A stretch of 64,000 nucleotides of DNA from Roseateles_B sp051857535 (GTDB lineage Bacteria; Pseudomonadota; Gammaproteobacteria; Burkholderiales; Burkholderiaceae_C): the NCBI RefSeq assembly GCF_051857535.1, contig NZ_JBPZGY010000006.1:62001-126000 (forward strand), read 5' to 3'. This document shows, piece after piece, positions 8,664 to 17,112 of this stretch. The notes beneath the pieces are model-generated. The model ran no database searches and was not told the origin of the DNA. It saw only the letters and a program-made list of their open reading frames with translations. The stretch's first letter is position 1; every line of letters begins with the position of its first letter. The position numbers were made by a program, and so were the translations under genes.

Positions 8664-9134
8664 ATGAGCCCCTCGTCCGACCTGAGTTCCCCAGCAAAAG
8701 CCCTCGCGGGAACCGAGGGCGCGGCCGGCGCTGCCGAGGACATGTCGCCCGAAGGCGGCTCCCGCCTGTTCACCATCACCGAGCTGGCGGCCGAGTTCGA
8801 CATCACGCCCCGCGCCATCCGCTTCTACGAGGACATGGGCCTGCTGAGCCCCGCCCGCGAGGGCCGCAACCGTGTCTACACCCACCGCGACCGCACCCGC
8901 CTCAAGCTGACCCTGCGCGGCAAGCGCCTGGGCCTGTCGCTGCAGGAGATCAAGCAGCTGGTGGACATGTACGACGCCGCTGGCGCCGACACGACGCCGC
9001 AGCTCAAGGCCTTCCTCGAAGTGCTGGCCCAGCATCGCCGCCAGCTGGAGCAGCAGTTGGAGGACATCGAGGTGACGCTGGAGGAGATCAGCCAGCACGA
9101 GGAGCGCTGCCGGGCGCTTCTGGCGCAGCGCTGA
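8664..9134 (+). CDS. MerR-family regulator, LiuR-like
   Basis: Transcription factor of 156 residues with an N-terminal MerR winged helix-turn-helix (about residues 35-105: FTITELAAEFDITPRAIRFYEDMGLL, NRVYTHRDRTRLKLTLRGKRLGLS) and a C-terminal dimer coiled coil (about 115-155). No cysteine cluster of a metal sensor is present, so a metabolite effector is likelier. The sequence resembles regulators of branched-chain acyl-CoA genes (LiuR). The first ~26 residues are an extension; an alternative Met is at residue 27. Divergent from the MBL-fold hydrolase. The liu genes in this window (48-59 kb) have their own TetR gene, so its targets may lie elsewhere. Confidence 0.75.
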   Translation: MSPSSDLSSPAKALAGTEGAAGAAEDMSPEGGSRLFTITELAAEFDITPRAIRFYEDMGLLSPAREGRNRVYTHRDRTRLKLTLRGKRLGLSLQEIKQLVDMYDAAGADTTPQLKAFLEVLAQHRRQLEQQLEDIEVTLEEISQHEERCRALLAQR

Positions 9135-9138
9135 TCCT

Positions 9139-11556
9139 TCAGCCGCGCAAGGCGGCGATGGGCTTCAGGGCCATGGCTTGCAGGCCGTGGCGCAGGCTGG
9201 CCAGCGCCACCACCGCCAGCAGGCCCGCCAGCGCGAGCAGCTGCGGCCATGCGCCCAGGGTCGCGCGGTCGGCAAAGTCGCCCAGGTAGCGCTGCCCCAG
9301 CGTCCAGGACAGGGGCAGGCCCAGCAGCGTGCCGGCCAGCAGCAACAGGGCCAGCTCCCGGCTCAGCCGACGCAGGGCCTGCCAGGTGCTGGCGCCATGC
9401 AGCTTGCGCAGCACGATCTCGCGCGCATGGCGCTGCACCAGGTGGGCTGACAGGGCGTAGATGCCGAAGGCCGCTATGACCAGGGCCAGCATGGCGCACA
9501 AGGCCACCAGACTGCCCAGGCGCAGGTCCTGGGTGTAGGGTTCCATGAGGGTATCGGCCAGGTTCTCCAGCGGCAGGGCCTGCTGCGGGAAATGCCGGGC
9601 CCAGACGGCCCGCAGCGTGGCCTCGTCCAGTGGCGTGGCGCTGCGGATGTTGAGCACGCCGGCCCCGCGCTCGCTGGCGCTCTCTGGCGGCGCCTGCAGG
9701 CGAAAGCCCTGCGGCAGGCGCGGCTCGCGGGTGGTCTCCAGCGCCAGGTGCTCGACCACCGCCACGATGCGGCTGTGCTGCTGCGCCTGGTCCAGGCCGC
9801 GCGTCTGCTCCTGTAGCCGCTGCCCGATGGCATCCCGCGGATCCGCCCAGCCCAAGGCCTGCGTCGCCAGGGTGTCGATCACCAGGCGCTGCTCGGCGCT
9901 CGACGGGGGCTCGATGCGGCCGGCCCGCAGCCGGACCTGGTAGAGCGAGAAGAACTCGGCATCGACAGCCTGTATGCGTATCGTGGCCTGGTGCGGCGGG
10001 TGCTCCAGCATCGCCTCCTGCACCTCGCGCCCGGAGCCCAGGATCCAGGCTGTCCAGGCGCTTCCCTGGACGCCGGGCAGTTGGGCCAGCGAATGCCGCA
10101 GGGCGTCCAACTGCAGGCGCGTCGTCCCGCTGGGCAGGGTCAGGGCGTGCAAACCTCGCGGCTGGTAGCCCAGCTCGCGCTGCAGCACGTGGCGATTCTG
10201 GCCCCAGACGGTGAGGGCCATGGACAGGACCAGCAGGGCGCTGCCGAACTGCAGGCCGCCGAACAGCCGGCGCAGCCAGGCGCCCGAGCGGCCCTCCCCG
10301 GCCAGGCGACCCTGCAGGGCTTCGGCGCTGCGCAGCTGCCAGGCCAGCCAGACGGGATAGGCGGCGATCACCAGAGTGCTCAGAAGCATCAGGCCGGCGG
10401 CCAGCAACAGGCTGGGCCAGGAGGCGATGTCTGGCATGGGCAGCGCCAGCACATCGGCCATCCAGGGTGCCAGCAGCCAGGCCAGTAGCAGGCCCAGGCC
10501 GCCGGCCAGCAAGGATTGCAGGCCGGCCTCGGCCAGACTCAGACCCAGCAGCGAAGCCGGGCTGGCACCCAGGCTCTTGCGGATGGCGATCTCGCGCTGG
10601 CGCTGCAGCATGCGCACGCCGCCCAGGTTGATGGCATTGACCAGGGCCAGCACGCACAGCAGCAGCGCGGCACCGAGCAGGGCTGTCAGCACCTGCTTTT
10701 GGGTTTGGCCGACGCGGCCCTCGAAGGCTCGCTCGCTCAGCGGCAGGGCGCGCATGAAGGCTGCCTTGCGCCCGCCGGCCACCCAGTCCGGGGGCAGCTG
10801 GGCGATCACCGGGCTGTGGTCCAGCACGGATTGCGCCAAGGCCCCCAACTGGGCGGTGCTGGCGCCCGGCGCGAGCCGTCCCCAGACCTGGCCGCTCATG
10901 AAGAACCAGGCGGTCTTGAGCTCCTGGCCCAGGCCTGCGGCAGGGCTGTCGAAGCTGACCATCAGCTCGGCCTGCACCGGGTGCCGCGGGGAGGGCGTGG
11001 CCACCACCGCGCCGATGGTGAGCGTACTCTGGCCGAGGCTCACCGGCTGATCCAGCACCTCGATGCGACCGAAGCTGCGGCGGGCAAAGGACTCCGTGAC
11101 GACAATCCGGTCCGGCCTTGACAGGGCCTCCACCGCATCGCCTTGCAGTGAGCGCAGCGCGAAAAGGCGGGCCAGGGCGGGATCCATGGCCGCCGCCAGC
11201 ATCTCCCGGCCCTCGTCCAGCGGGCCGCGCTCGCTGAGCCGCAGGCGGCGGCGGGCCTCGATGTAGCGCCCCAGGTCGGTCAGCGGCGCGTGGGCCTGCT
11301 GCAAGGCGTCGTAGAAGGCAAAAGGCGTGCGCAGGAACCAGTCTTCCTGGCGGCCGGGCATATTGCCCTTGAAGTCGATCAGGACGATGCGATCGGGGTC
11401 CTGCAACTGCTGGTCCGGCAGCAGGCGCTCGGCGATCAGGGTGGACAGCAGCAGGCAGGCCGCCAGGGCCAGGGCCAGGCCGCCCAGGCTGGCCAGGGTA
11501 TGCAGCGGGGCGGCGGCCATCTGGCGCCGCGCGACGCGGAGGTCGGGGAAGGGCAT
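9139..11556 (-). CDS. ABC transporter permease, MacB/FtsX type
   Basis: Membrane subunit of an ABC exporter, 805 residues. An N-terminal helix (~15-40) is followed by a large periplasmic MacB-type domain, an FtsX block near 290-420 (with LVNAINLGGVRMLQRQREIAIRKSLGAS), a second periplasmic domain, and a final FtsX block (~690-805, QRHAREIVLRKLHGAS). Both FtsX repeats carry the conserved 'REIxxRKxxGAS' cytoplasmic turn. The ATG at 11556 has GAGGAG eight bases upstream. Third gene of an operon with the adaptor and ATPase genes; its end converges with merR, five bases apart. Confidence 0.88.
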   Translation of the reverse strand: MPFPDLRVARRQMAAAPLHTLASLGGLALALAACLLLSTLIAERLLPDQQLQDPDRIVLIDFKGNMPGRQEDWFLRTPFAFYDALQQAHAPLTDLGRYIEARRRLRLSERGPLDEGREMLAAAMDPALARLFALRSLQGDAVEALSRPDRIVVTESFARRSFGRIEVLDQPVSLGQSTLTIGAVVATPSPRHPVQAELMVSFDSPAAGLGQELKTAWFFMSGQVWGRLAPGASTAQLGALAQSVLDHSPVIAQLPPDWVAGGRKAAFMRALPLSERAFEGRVGQTQKQVLTALLGAALLLCVLALVNAINLGGVRMLQRQREIAIRKSLGASPASLLGLSLAEAGLQSLLAGGLGLLLAWLLAPWMADVLALPMPDIASWPSLLLAAGLMLLSTLVIAAYPVWLAWQLRSAEALQGRLAGEGRSGAWLRRLFGGLQFGSALLVLSMALTVWGQNRHVLQRELGYQPRGLHALTLPSGTTRLQLDALRHSLAQLPGVQGSAWTAWILGSGREVQEAMLEHPPHQATIRIQAVDAEFFSLYQVRLRAGRIEPPSSAEQRLVIDTLATQALGWADPRDAIGQRLQEQTRGLDQAQQHSRIVAVVEHLALETTREPRLPQGFRLQAPPESASERGAGVLNIRSATPLDEATLRAVWARHFPQQALPLENLADTLMEPYTQDLRLGSLVALCAMLALVIAAFGIYALSAHLVQRHAREIVLRKLHGASTWQALRRLSRELALLLLAGTLLGLPLSWTLGQRYLGDFADRATLGAWPQLLALAGLLAVVALASLRHGLQAMALKPIAALRG

Positions 11557-11566
11557 GCGCAACTCC

Positions 11567-12244
11567 TCAGGCCGCCAGGGCGTCGACCAATACGCGGCCG
11601 TCCAGCAGGCGCACGCTGCGCGGGGCCAGGGCCGCGTGGGTGGTGGCGTGCGTCACCATCACGAGCGTGGTGCCCTCCTCGTTGAGCTCCCGCAGCAGGC
11701 GCATGACCTCCTGGCCCTGGGCGCTGTCCAGGTTGCCGGTGGGCTCGTCCGCCAGCAGCAGGCTGGGGCGGCGCACGATGGCGCGGGCGATGGCCACCCG
11801 CTGCTGCTGGCCGCCGGAGAGCTGCGAAGGCCGGTGCCCGGCGCGGTGCGCCAGGCCCAGCCTGTCCAGGGCCGCGGCCACGCGCTGGCGCTGCTCGCGT
11901 CGCGGCAGGCCGGCGTGGTCCAGGGCCAGGCCTACGTTCTCCTCGACGCTGAGCTCGTCGATCAGGTTGAAGCTCTGGAAGACGAAACCGATCTGGCCGC
12001 GGCGCAGGCCAGCCAGCTCGCGCTCCGAGCAGCGCGAAAGTTCGCGCCCTTCGAACCAGTACTCGCCGCTGCTGGGCCGGTCCAGCAGGCCCAGCAGGGA
12101 CAGCAACGTGGTCTTGCCGCAGCCCGAGGGGCCGGTGATGGCCAGGTGCTCGCCGGCTTCGATCTGCAGGTCGACCTGGTCCAGCGCCGTGGTTTCGATG
12201 TCGCCGTTGCGGTGGCGTTTGCTGAGGGATTTCAAATGGATCAT
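11567..12244 (-). CDS. ABC transporter ATP-binding protein, LolD/MacB type
   Basis: Cytoplasmic ATPase of the exporter, 225 residues. Walker A reads GPSGCGKTT, the signature LSGGQQQRVAIARA, Walker B LLLADEPTGNLDS, and the switch His lies in MVTHATT. The pattern is that of the LolD/MacB/FtsE class, which powers mechanotransmission rather than translocation through the membrane. It sits 15 bases after the adaptor gene and 10 bases before the permease gene. Confidence 0.93.
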   Translation of the reverse strand: MIHLKSLSKRHRNGDIETTALDQVDLQIEAGEHLAITGPSGCGKTTLLSLLGLLDRPSSGEYWFEGRELSRCSERELAGLRRGQIGFVFQSFNLIDELSVEENVGLALDHAGLPRREQRQRVAAALDRLGLAHRAGHRPSQLSGGQQQRVAIARAIVRRPSLLLADEPTGNLDSAQGQEVMRLLRELNEEGTTLVMVTHATTHAALAPRSVRLLDGRVLVDALAA

Positions 12245-12259
12245 CGCGGTCTCCGTGGA

Positions 12260-13579
12260 TCAATGTAAGGGCTGCGAGGCGGCGACAGCCGGCACCCCGG
12301 ACAGGCGCAGCACGGCATGGCCTTCGTAGGCGGCGGTCGGGCCTACCAGCACCTGCTCGCCGGCCCGCAGCCCACCCAGCACCTCTACCTGCGCGCTGCC
12401 GCGCCGGCCCAGCTGCACGGGGCGGCGGCGGGCATGGCGGCCGTCGGGGTCCAGTACGTAGACGCTCGCGCCGCCGCCATCGGCCAGGTAGGCCCCGGTG
12501 GGCAGCCAGAGAGCGGCGGCGGGGGCGCCCAGGCGCACGCCGATCTCGAAGCTCTGGCCTGGCCGCAGGCCCTCGGGCGCATCGCCGACAAAGGCGAACT
12601 CCACCTTGAACCGGCCTTGCTGCACGGTGGCCTGGCGCTCCCGCAGCACCAGGGGCCAGGTCTTGCCTCCCTGCAGCAACTGCGCGCCGAGGCCGGGCTG
12701 GATGCGGGCGTCGTAGAACTCGTCGACCTCGGCGCTGAGCAGCCAGCTGCGCAGGTCGTCGATGCGGCCGAGGCGCTCGCCGGGGCGTATCACGCTGCCG
12801 GGCTGCAGGCTGAACCCGCTGAGCTGGCCGTCGGCCGGCGCGCGCACTGTCAGGCGCTCGGCGGCCTGGCGGACCAGGGTCAGCCCGGCCGAGAGCCCCT
12901 GGACTGCGCGCTCCATCTCGCTGACGGTCTGGGCCCGCACTTGCAGCTCGGCCTGGCTGTCCTGCTCGGCCTGCAGCAGCAGCTGGCGTTGCAACTCGGC
13001 CTGGCGGCGTGCGGTGCGCTCGGCCAGGGGCGAGACGAAACCCTGCGCCGCCAGCGCCTGCAGGCGCTCGGCCTCTTCGCCAGCCAGGGCCAGCTCATGG
13101 CGCCGCTGGGCCAGCTCGCGCCGCCACTGCGCCTGCGCGCCGGCCTGCGCGGCGCGCAGGGTCGAGAGATTGGCCAGTTGCTGCGCCACCTCGGCCGTGC
13201 GTGCCAGCACCTCCTGCTCCCGCTGTGGATTGGACAGCTGCACCAGGGCCTGCCCCGCGCGCAGGGCCTGGCCGTCCTTGACGAGCACGGCCTCCACGCG
13301 CCCGCCCTCGGTGGCATCGATCATCAGCTGGTGCTGCGGCCGTAGCTGAGCGCGCAAGGCGAGGTCGTCGCGGAAGGGACCTTGCTGCACGGCCGCCAGC
13401 TGCAGGGTCTCGGCCGGGACGCGCAAGCCTTCCGGTGCCAGGGCCCAGGCCAGGATCGCGACGGCGGGCAGCAGCAGCCAGGCGGCACGGCGCCAGCGCG
13501 GCCAGCGGCTGGCCGGCAGGACGCGGTCCATGCCGGCGCCGGACAAAGCATGCAGTGGGAGGGGCTGGTGGGCACTCAT
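12260..13579 (-). CDS. HlyD/RND-type periplasmic adaptor
   Basis: Membrane-fusion protein of the exporter, 439 residues. One transmembrane segment lies near residues 30-48 (AAWLLLPAVAILAWALAP), then a lipoyl half (GGRVEAVLVKDGQALRAGQALVQLSNP), a long coiled-coil hairpin (~110-215, rich in Ala/Gln/Glu), the second lipoyl half (RAPADGQLSGFSLQPGSVIRPGERLG) and beta-barrel domains. The ATG at 13579 would lie at the predicted sigma-54 start site itself, so translation may be leaderless or begin at Met17 (13531). First gene of the exporter operon. Confidence 0.88.
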   Translation of the reverse strand: MSAHQPLPLHALSGAGMDRVLPASRWPRWRRAAWLLLPAVAILAWALAPEGLRVPAETLQLAAVQQGPFRDDLALRAQLRPQHQLMIDATEGGRVEAVLVKDGQALRAGQALVQLSNPQREQEVLARTAEVAQQLANLSTLRAAQAGAQAQWRRELAQRRHELALAGEEAERLQALAAQGFVSPLAERTARRQAELQRQLLLQAEQDSQAELQVRAQTVSEMERAVQGLSAGLTLVRQAAERLTVRAPADGQLSGFSLQPGSVIRPGERLGRIDDLRSWLLSAEVDEFYDARIQPGLGAQLLQGGKTWPLVLRERQATVQQGRFKVEFAFVGDAPEGLRPGQSFEIGVRLGAPAAALWLPTGAYLADGGGASVYVLDPDGRHARRRPVQLGRRGSAQVEVLGGLRAGEQVLVGPTAAYEGHAVLRLSGVPAVAASQPLH

Positions 13580-13590
13580 GCCTCGGTCAT

Positions 13591-13606
13591 TGCAAGGCGC
13601 ATGCCA
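13591..13606 (-). promoter_or_regulatory. Sigma-54 (-24/-12) promoter of the exporter operon
   Basis: Read on the - strand the site is TGGCATGCGCCTTGCA, with the invariant GG and GC ten bases apart and TTGCA at -12, matching the sigma-54 consensus in all key positions. Transcription would start near 13580, next to the adaptor start codon. The divergent neighbour is a sigma-54 activator, which supports the call. Confidence 0.8.
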
Positions 13607-13647
13607 GGGGCAGAGTCCCCATTCCAGCCAGGGGCGGGCGCCGGGAT

Positions 13648-13697
13648 CTGTCCGGCCTCAGCACACGGCGCGCGAGGCGCTGTCCGGATTCGGACAG
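13648..13697. promoter_or_regulatory. Upstream activator palindrome (CTGTC-N8-GACAG)
   Basis: A perfect dyad CTGTCCG-GATT-CGGACAG lies at 13680-13697, about 110 bp upstream of the sigma-54 start site. A second CTGTCCGG half lies at 13648-13655, exactly 32 bp away (three helical turns). This is the layout of paired enhancer sites for a hexameric sigma-54 activator. It is also 42 bases upstream of the regulator's own start. Confidence 0.65.
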
Positions 13698-13738
13698 GTG
13701 CTGGCCGGGCTGGTGGCAGGGCTGGTATGGTCGCGCCC

Positions 13739-15073
13739 ATGCTGAAGGACCCGGCCCGCCTGCTCGTGCTTGATGACGACCCCGACGTCGGCGTGGCTGC
13801 GCGCCTGCTGCTGCAGCGCCGCTTTGGCGAGGTGCGCTGCCTTCAGCGGCCGGCCGAGCTGCCGGCGGTGCTGGCGCAGTGGCGGCCGGACCTGCTGCTG
13901 CTGGACATGAACTTCCTGCCCGGCCACCGCGACGGCGCGCAAGGCCTGACCCTCCTGCAGCAGCTGCGGCAACGAGCCGGCGCCCCTCAGGTGATCGTGA
14001 TGACGGCCCATGCGGGCGTGGAGCTGGCGGTGCAGGCGCTCAAAGCCGGCGCGCTGGACTTCATCACCAAGCCCTGGGACCACCCGCGCCTGCTGGCCGC
14101 GGTGGCCGCCGCCCTGGCCCTGCGCCAGCCGGCCGCCGATGCGATGGGTGAGGAGCCGGCCAGTGCTCTGCTGGGGCAGTCGCCGCCCATGCAGGAGCTG
14201 CGCCGCCTCATTGCCGCCGTGGCCCCGACCGACGCCCATGTGCTGGTGCTGGGCGAGATGGGGGCAGGCAAGGAGCTGGTCGCGCGCGAGCTGCATGTCC
14301 GCTCCAAGCGTGTTGGCGGGCCCCTGCTGGCGGTGGACCTCGGCTCTCTGCCTGACACGCTGCTGGAGAGCGAACTCTTCGGCCATCGCCGCGGCAGCTA
14401 CACCGATGCGCGACAGGATCGCCCGGGCCGCTTCCTCGCGGCCGCCGGGGGCACCCTGCTGCTGGACGAGATTGGCAACCTCTCCATGGCCGGGCAGGCC
14501 CGCCTGCTGGCCGTGCTGGAGCGGCGCGAGTTCACCCCCCTGGGCGCCGATACACCCCTGCCGCTGCAGGCCCGCATCGTCAGTGCGACCAACCTGGACG
14601 AGACGGCGCTCTTCGACCCCCAGCGCTTTCGCCCTGACCTGCTGTATCGCCTCAACACCATCGTGCTGCGCGTGCCCCCGCTGCGGGCGCGCCGCGCGGA
14701 CATCCCCCTGCTGGCCACCCACTTCCTGGCCCGCTATGCCGCCGAGCACGGCCGCGCACCCCGGCCGCTGGCTGCGGCAGCCCTGCAGGCCCTGCAGGCG
14801 CACGACTGGCCCGGCAATGTGCGGGATCTGCGCCAGGCCTGCGAGCGCGCCGTGATCCTGGCGCCTGGGTCGCAGTTCGAGCCGGAGGATTTCCAGCTGC
14901 AGGCGCTGGCGGGCGCTGCCCAGCCGGCTTCGGGGATGACCCTGGCCGAACGCGAGCGTGCGGCCCTGGACGAAGCCCTGCGCGAGGCCCAGGGCAATAT
15001 CAGCGAGGCGGCGCGGCGCCTGGGCGTGTCGCGCGCGGCGCTGTACCGTCGTCTGGACAAGCATGGACTTTGA
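13739..15073 (+). CDS. Sigma-54-dependent response regulator (NtrC type)
   Basis: Response regulator of 444 residues. Receiver domain (1-~120) with LLVLDDDPD, phospho-acceptor in LLLLDMNF and Lys in FITKPWD; AAA+ domain (~140-370) with Walker A GEMGAGKE (172-179), Walker B GGTLLLDEIGN and the arginine-finger region; Fis-type helix-turn-helix at the C-terminus (EAARRLGVSRAALYRRLDKHGL). The sigma-54-contact loop reads GSYTDA (219-224) rather than GAFTGA. An in-frame ATG at 13727 is an alternative start. The kinase gene overlaps its end by 11 bases. It probably activates the divergent exporter operon. Confidence 0.92.
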   Translation: MLKDPARLLVLDDDPDVGVAARLLLQRRFGEVRCLQRPAELPAVLAQWRPDLLLLDMNFLPGHRDGAQGLTLLQQLRQRAGAPQVIVMTAHAGVELAVQALKAGALDFITKPWDHPRLLAAVAAALALRQPAADAMGEEPASALLGQSPPMQELRRLIAAVAPTDAHVLVLGEMGAGKELVARELHVRSKRVGGPLLAVDLGSLPDTLLESELFGHRRGSYTDARQDRPGRFLAAAGGTLLLDEIGNLSMAGQARLLAVLERREFTPLGADTPLPLQARIVSATNLDETALFDPQRFRPDLLYRLNTIVLRVPPLRARRADIPLLATHFLARYAAEHGRAPRPLAAAALQALQAHDWPGNVRDLRQACERAVILAPGSQFEPEDFQLQALAGAAQPASGMTLAERERAALDEALREAQGNISEAARRLGVSRAALYRRLDKHGL

Positions 15074-16322
15074 ACGCCTGCTGCGCCGCACGACCTGGCG
15101 GCTGCTGCCCCTGCTGATGGGGGCGGTGGCGGTCGCCTGGGGCTGGGGCAGGGCGGAGAGCTCGCGGGCTCAGGTGCTGGCTGCGCTGGGCCTGGGGGTG
15201 GTGCTGGCCCTGATGTGGGGTCAGGTCTTGCCTCTGTGGCGTGCGGCACGCGAGTCGGACCGCCTGGGGCGAGCCGACGAGGGGGCGGAGGCCGTGCTGC
15301 GCCATCGCGAGCGCGCCGCCGCGCTCAGCGAGGCCCTGCTGGACCAGGCGCCCGTCGCCTTGTGGCTGTGCCAGGAGGGTGAACAGCCCGAGGCCCTGAA
15401 CGGCGCCGCGAGGCGCTGGCTGGCGCCCGGCGGCGCGCGCGACGCGGCGGCCCTGCTGGCCCAACTGCGCGCGCTGGCCGAGCCTGCCAGCCGCCAGCGC
15501 AGCTGGCTGCGCGTGGACGCTGAACGAGGCGAGGAGCGCTGCCTGCTGGCCTCGCGACCCTGGCTCCGCGAGGGCCGCCAGGGCTGGCTGCTGGCCCTGC
15601 TGCCGCTGGAGTCCGCGCTGGAGGCCGAGACTCTGCGCGCCTGGCGCCAACTGGTGCAGGTGCTGACGCACGAGATCATGAACTCGCTGACCCCCATTGC
15701 CTCGCTGGCGCGCAGTGCGCAGGAGCTGCAGGCCGAGGAGGTGGGGTGCGCTGGGGCGTCCGCTGCCGACCTGGCCGTGGCGCTGGAGGCCATCGCGCGC
15801 CGAGCCGAGGCCCTGTCCCGCTTCGTGGCTGACTACCGGCACATCAGCGATTGGCCGGCGCCCCGTCTGGAGCCCGTGTCCCTGCAGGCCTTGTTCGACC
15901 GCCTGGCCGTGCTGCAGTCAGCGCGCTGGCAGGCGCGCGGGGGCAGCCTGCATTTCGAACTGGCCTCGCCAGGCCTTCTGCTTCAGGCCGATGCGGGCCA
16001 GCTGGAGCAGGTCCTGCTCAACCTGCTGCGCAATGCCGAGCAGGCCACGCAGGCACTGTCGCAGCCGCAGGCCTGGGTGCTGGCGCGCCTGGGCCGCGGG
16101 GGGCGGCTGAGCATCGAGGTGCGGGACAACGGCCCTGGCGTGCCGCACGGCCTGGAGCGGGACATCTTTCTGCCCTTCTTCAGCACCCGAGAGCGCGAAC
16201 CCGGCAGTGGGGCTCGCGGCATCGGCCTGGCGGTGGTGCGCCAGCTGGTGCATGGCATGGGCGGCAGCGTGCGGCTGCAGCGCCGCGCGGAGGGCGGAGC
16301 CTGCTTCGTCCTGAGCTTCTGA
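15063..16322 (+). CDS. Sensor histidine kinase
   Basis: Membrane kinase of 419 residues, partner of the preceding regulator. Two hydrophobic segments (~13-30 and ~38-55) are joined by a very short loop, so there is almost no periplasmic sensor. A PAS-like stretch follows, then the H-box LTHEIMNSLTPI (His203), the N-box LLNLLRNAEQA, G1 VRDNGPGVP and G2 GARGIGLAVV. The lack of an external domain suggests it senses the membrane or the transporter itself, as in exporter-linked stress systems; that is inference. Confidence 0.9.
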   Translation: MDFERLLRRTTWRLLPLLMGAVAVAWGWGRAESSRAQVLAALGLGVVLALMWGQVLPLWRAARESDRLGRADEGAEAVLRHRERAAALSEALLDQAPVALWLCQEGEQPEALNGAARRWLAPGGARDAAALLAQLRALAEPASRQRSWLRVDAERGEERCLLASRPWLREGRQGWLLALLPLESALEAETLRAWRQLVQVLTHEIMNSLTPIASLARSAQELQAEEVGCAGASAADLAVALEAIARRAEALSRFVADYRHISDWPAPRLEPVSLQALFDRLAVLQSARWQARGGSLHFELASPGLLLQADAGQLEQVLLNLLRNAEQATQALSQPQAWVLARLGRGGRLSIEVRDNGPGVPHGLERDIFLPFFSTREREPGSGARGIGLAVVRQLVHGMGGSVRLQRRAEGGACFVLSF

Positions 16323-16338
16323 AGCGAGGGGCGACGCT

Positions 16339-17001
16339 TCAGGCCAGGCACTGGCGGATGAAGCCCGCCACGTCGGCGATCTCCTCCATGCAGACCTCAT
16401 GGGCCATGGGGTAGCTGTGCCACTGCAGGTCATAGCCCAGGCGCTCCAGCTCGGCCTTGCTGGCCAGGCCGCGGGCGGGGAGCACGACCTCGTCAGCGTC
16501 CCCATGGGCGAGGAACAGGGGCACGTCGGCATTGGCGGCATGTCGCTCGTCCTGCGTCGTGCCGGCCAGCGGCAGGTAGCCTGAGAGTGCGACAAGCCCC
16601 CCCAGCCGCTGGGCGTGGCGCAGACCGGTCATCAGCGCCATGGCCGCCCCCTGCGAGAAGCCCATCAGCACGATGCGCGAGGCCGGGATGCCGCGCTCGA
16701 CTTCCTGCGTGATCAGGGCCTCGATCTGGCGCTGGGACTCGCGCAGGCCGCGCTCGTCCTCCACCCGCTGGCCGCTGGCGTCCAGGCCGATGTCGTACCA
16801 GGCCGGCATGCGGTAGCCGCCATTGATGGACACCGGCCGCTCGGGCGCCTGCGGCAGGATCACGCGCAGGCCGCCGACGCTGCGCAGGTCCATGGCCTGG
16901 CAGACGGGCACGAAGTCGTCGCCGCTGGCGCCCAGGCCGTGCAGGACGATGAGGCTGGCGGCGGGGGCAGCCTGGGTCTGGAGTTCGATGGTGGCAAGCA
17001 T
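16339..17001 (-). CDS. Carboxylesterase/phospholipase (alpha/beta hydrolase)
   Basis: Cytoplasmic esterase of the carboxylesterase II / acyl-protein thioesterase family, 220 residues. The nucleophile motif is GFSQGAAM, the acid lies in HGDADEVV and the His in YPMAHEVC. The N-terminal LHGLGASGDDFVPV and the LPQAPERPVSINGG turn are family hallmarks. It converges with the histidine kinase, 16 bases apart, and is transcribed divergently from the lipoprotein gene at 17113. The natural ester is unknown. Confidence 0.9.
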   Translation of the reverse strand: MLATIELQTQAAPAASLIVLHGLGASGDDFVPVCQAMDLRSVGGLRVILPQAPERPVSINGGYRMPAWYDIGLDASGQRVEDERGLRESQRQIEALITQEVERGIPASRIVLMGFSQGAAMALMTGLRHAQRLGGLVALSGYLPLAGTTQDERHAANADVPLFLAHGDADEVVLPARGLASKAELERLGYDLQWHSYPMAHEVCMEEIADVAGFIRQCLA

Positions 17002-17112
17002 GGCGTGGGTCTGGCGTGGTGGGCGTGCGGCAGGCGCGCCGCGCTGCCATCATCCCACGCGCGGACCGCTACCATGCGGCGCTGACCGGAGCCGCGAGAC
17101 AGGATCACAGAC

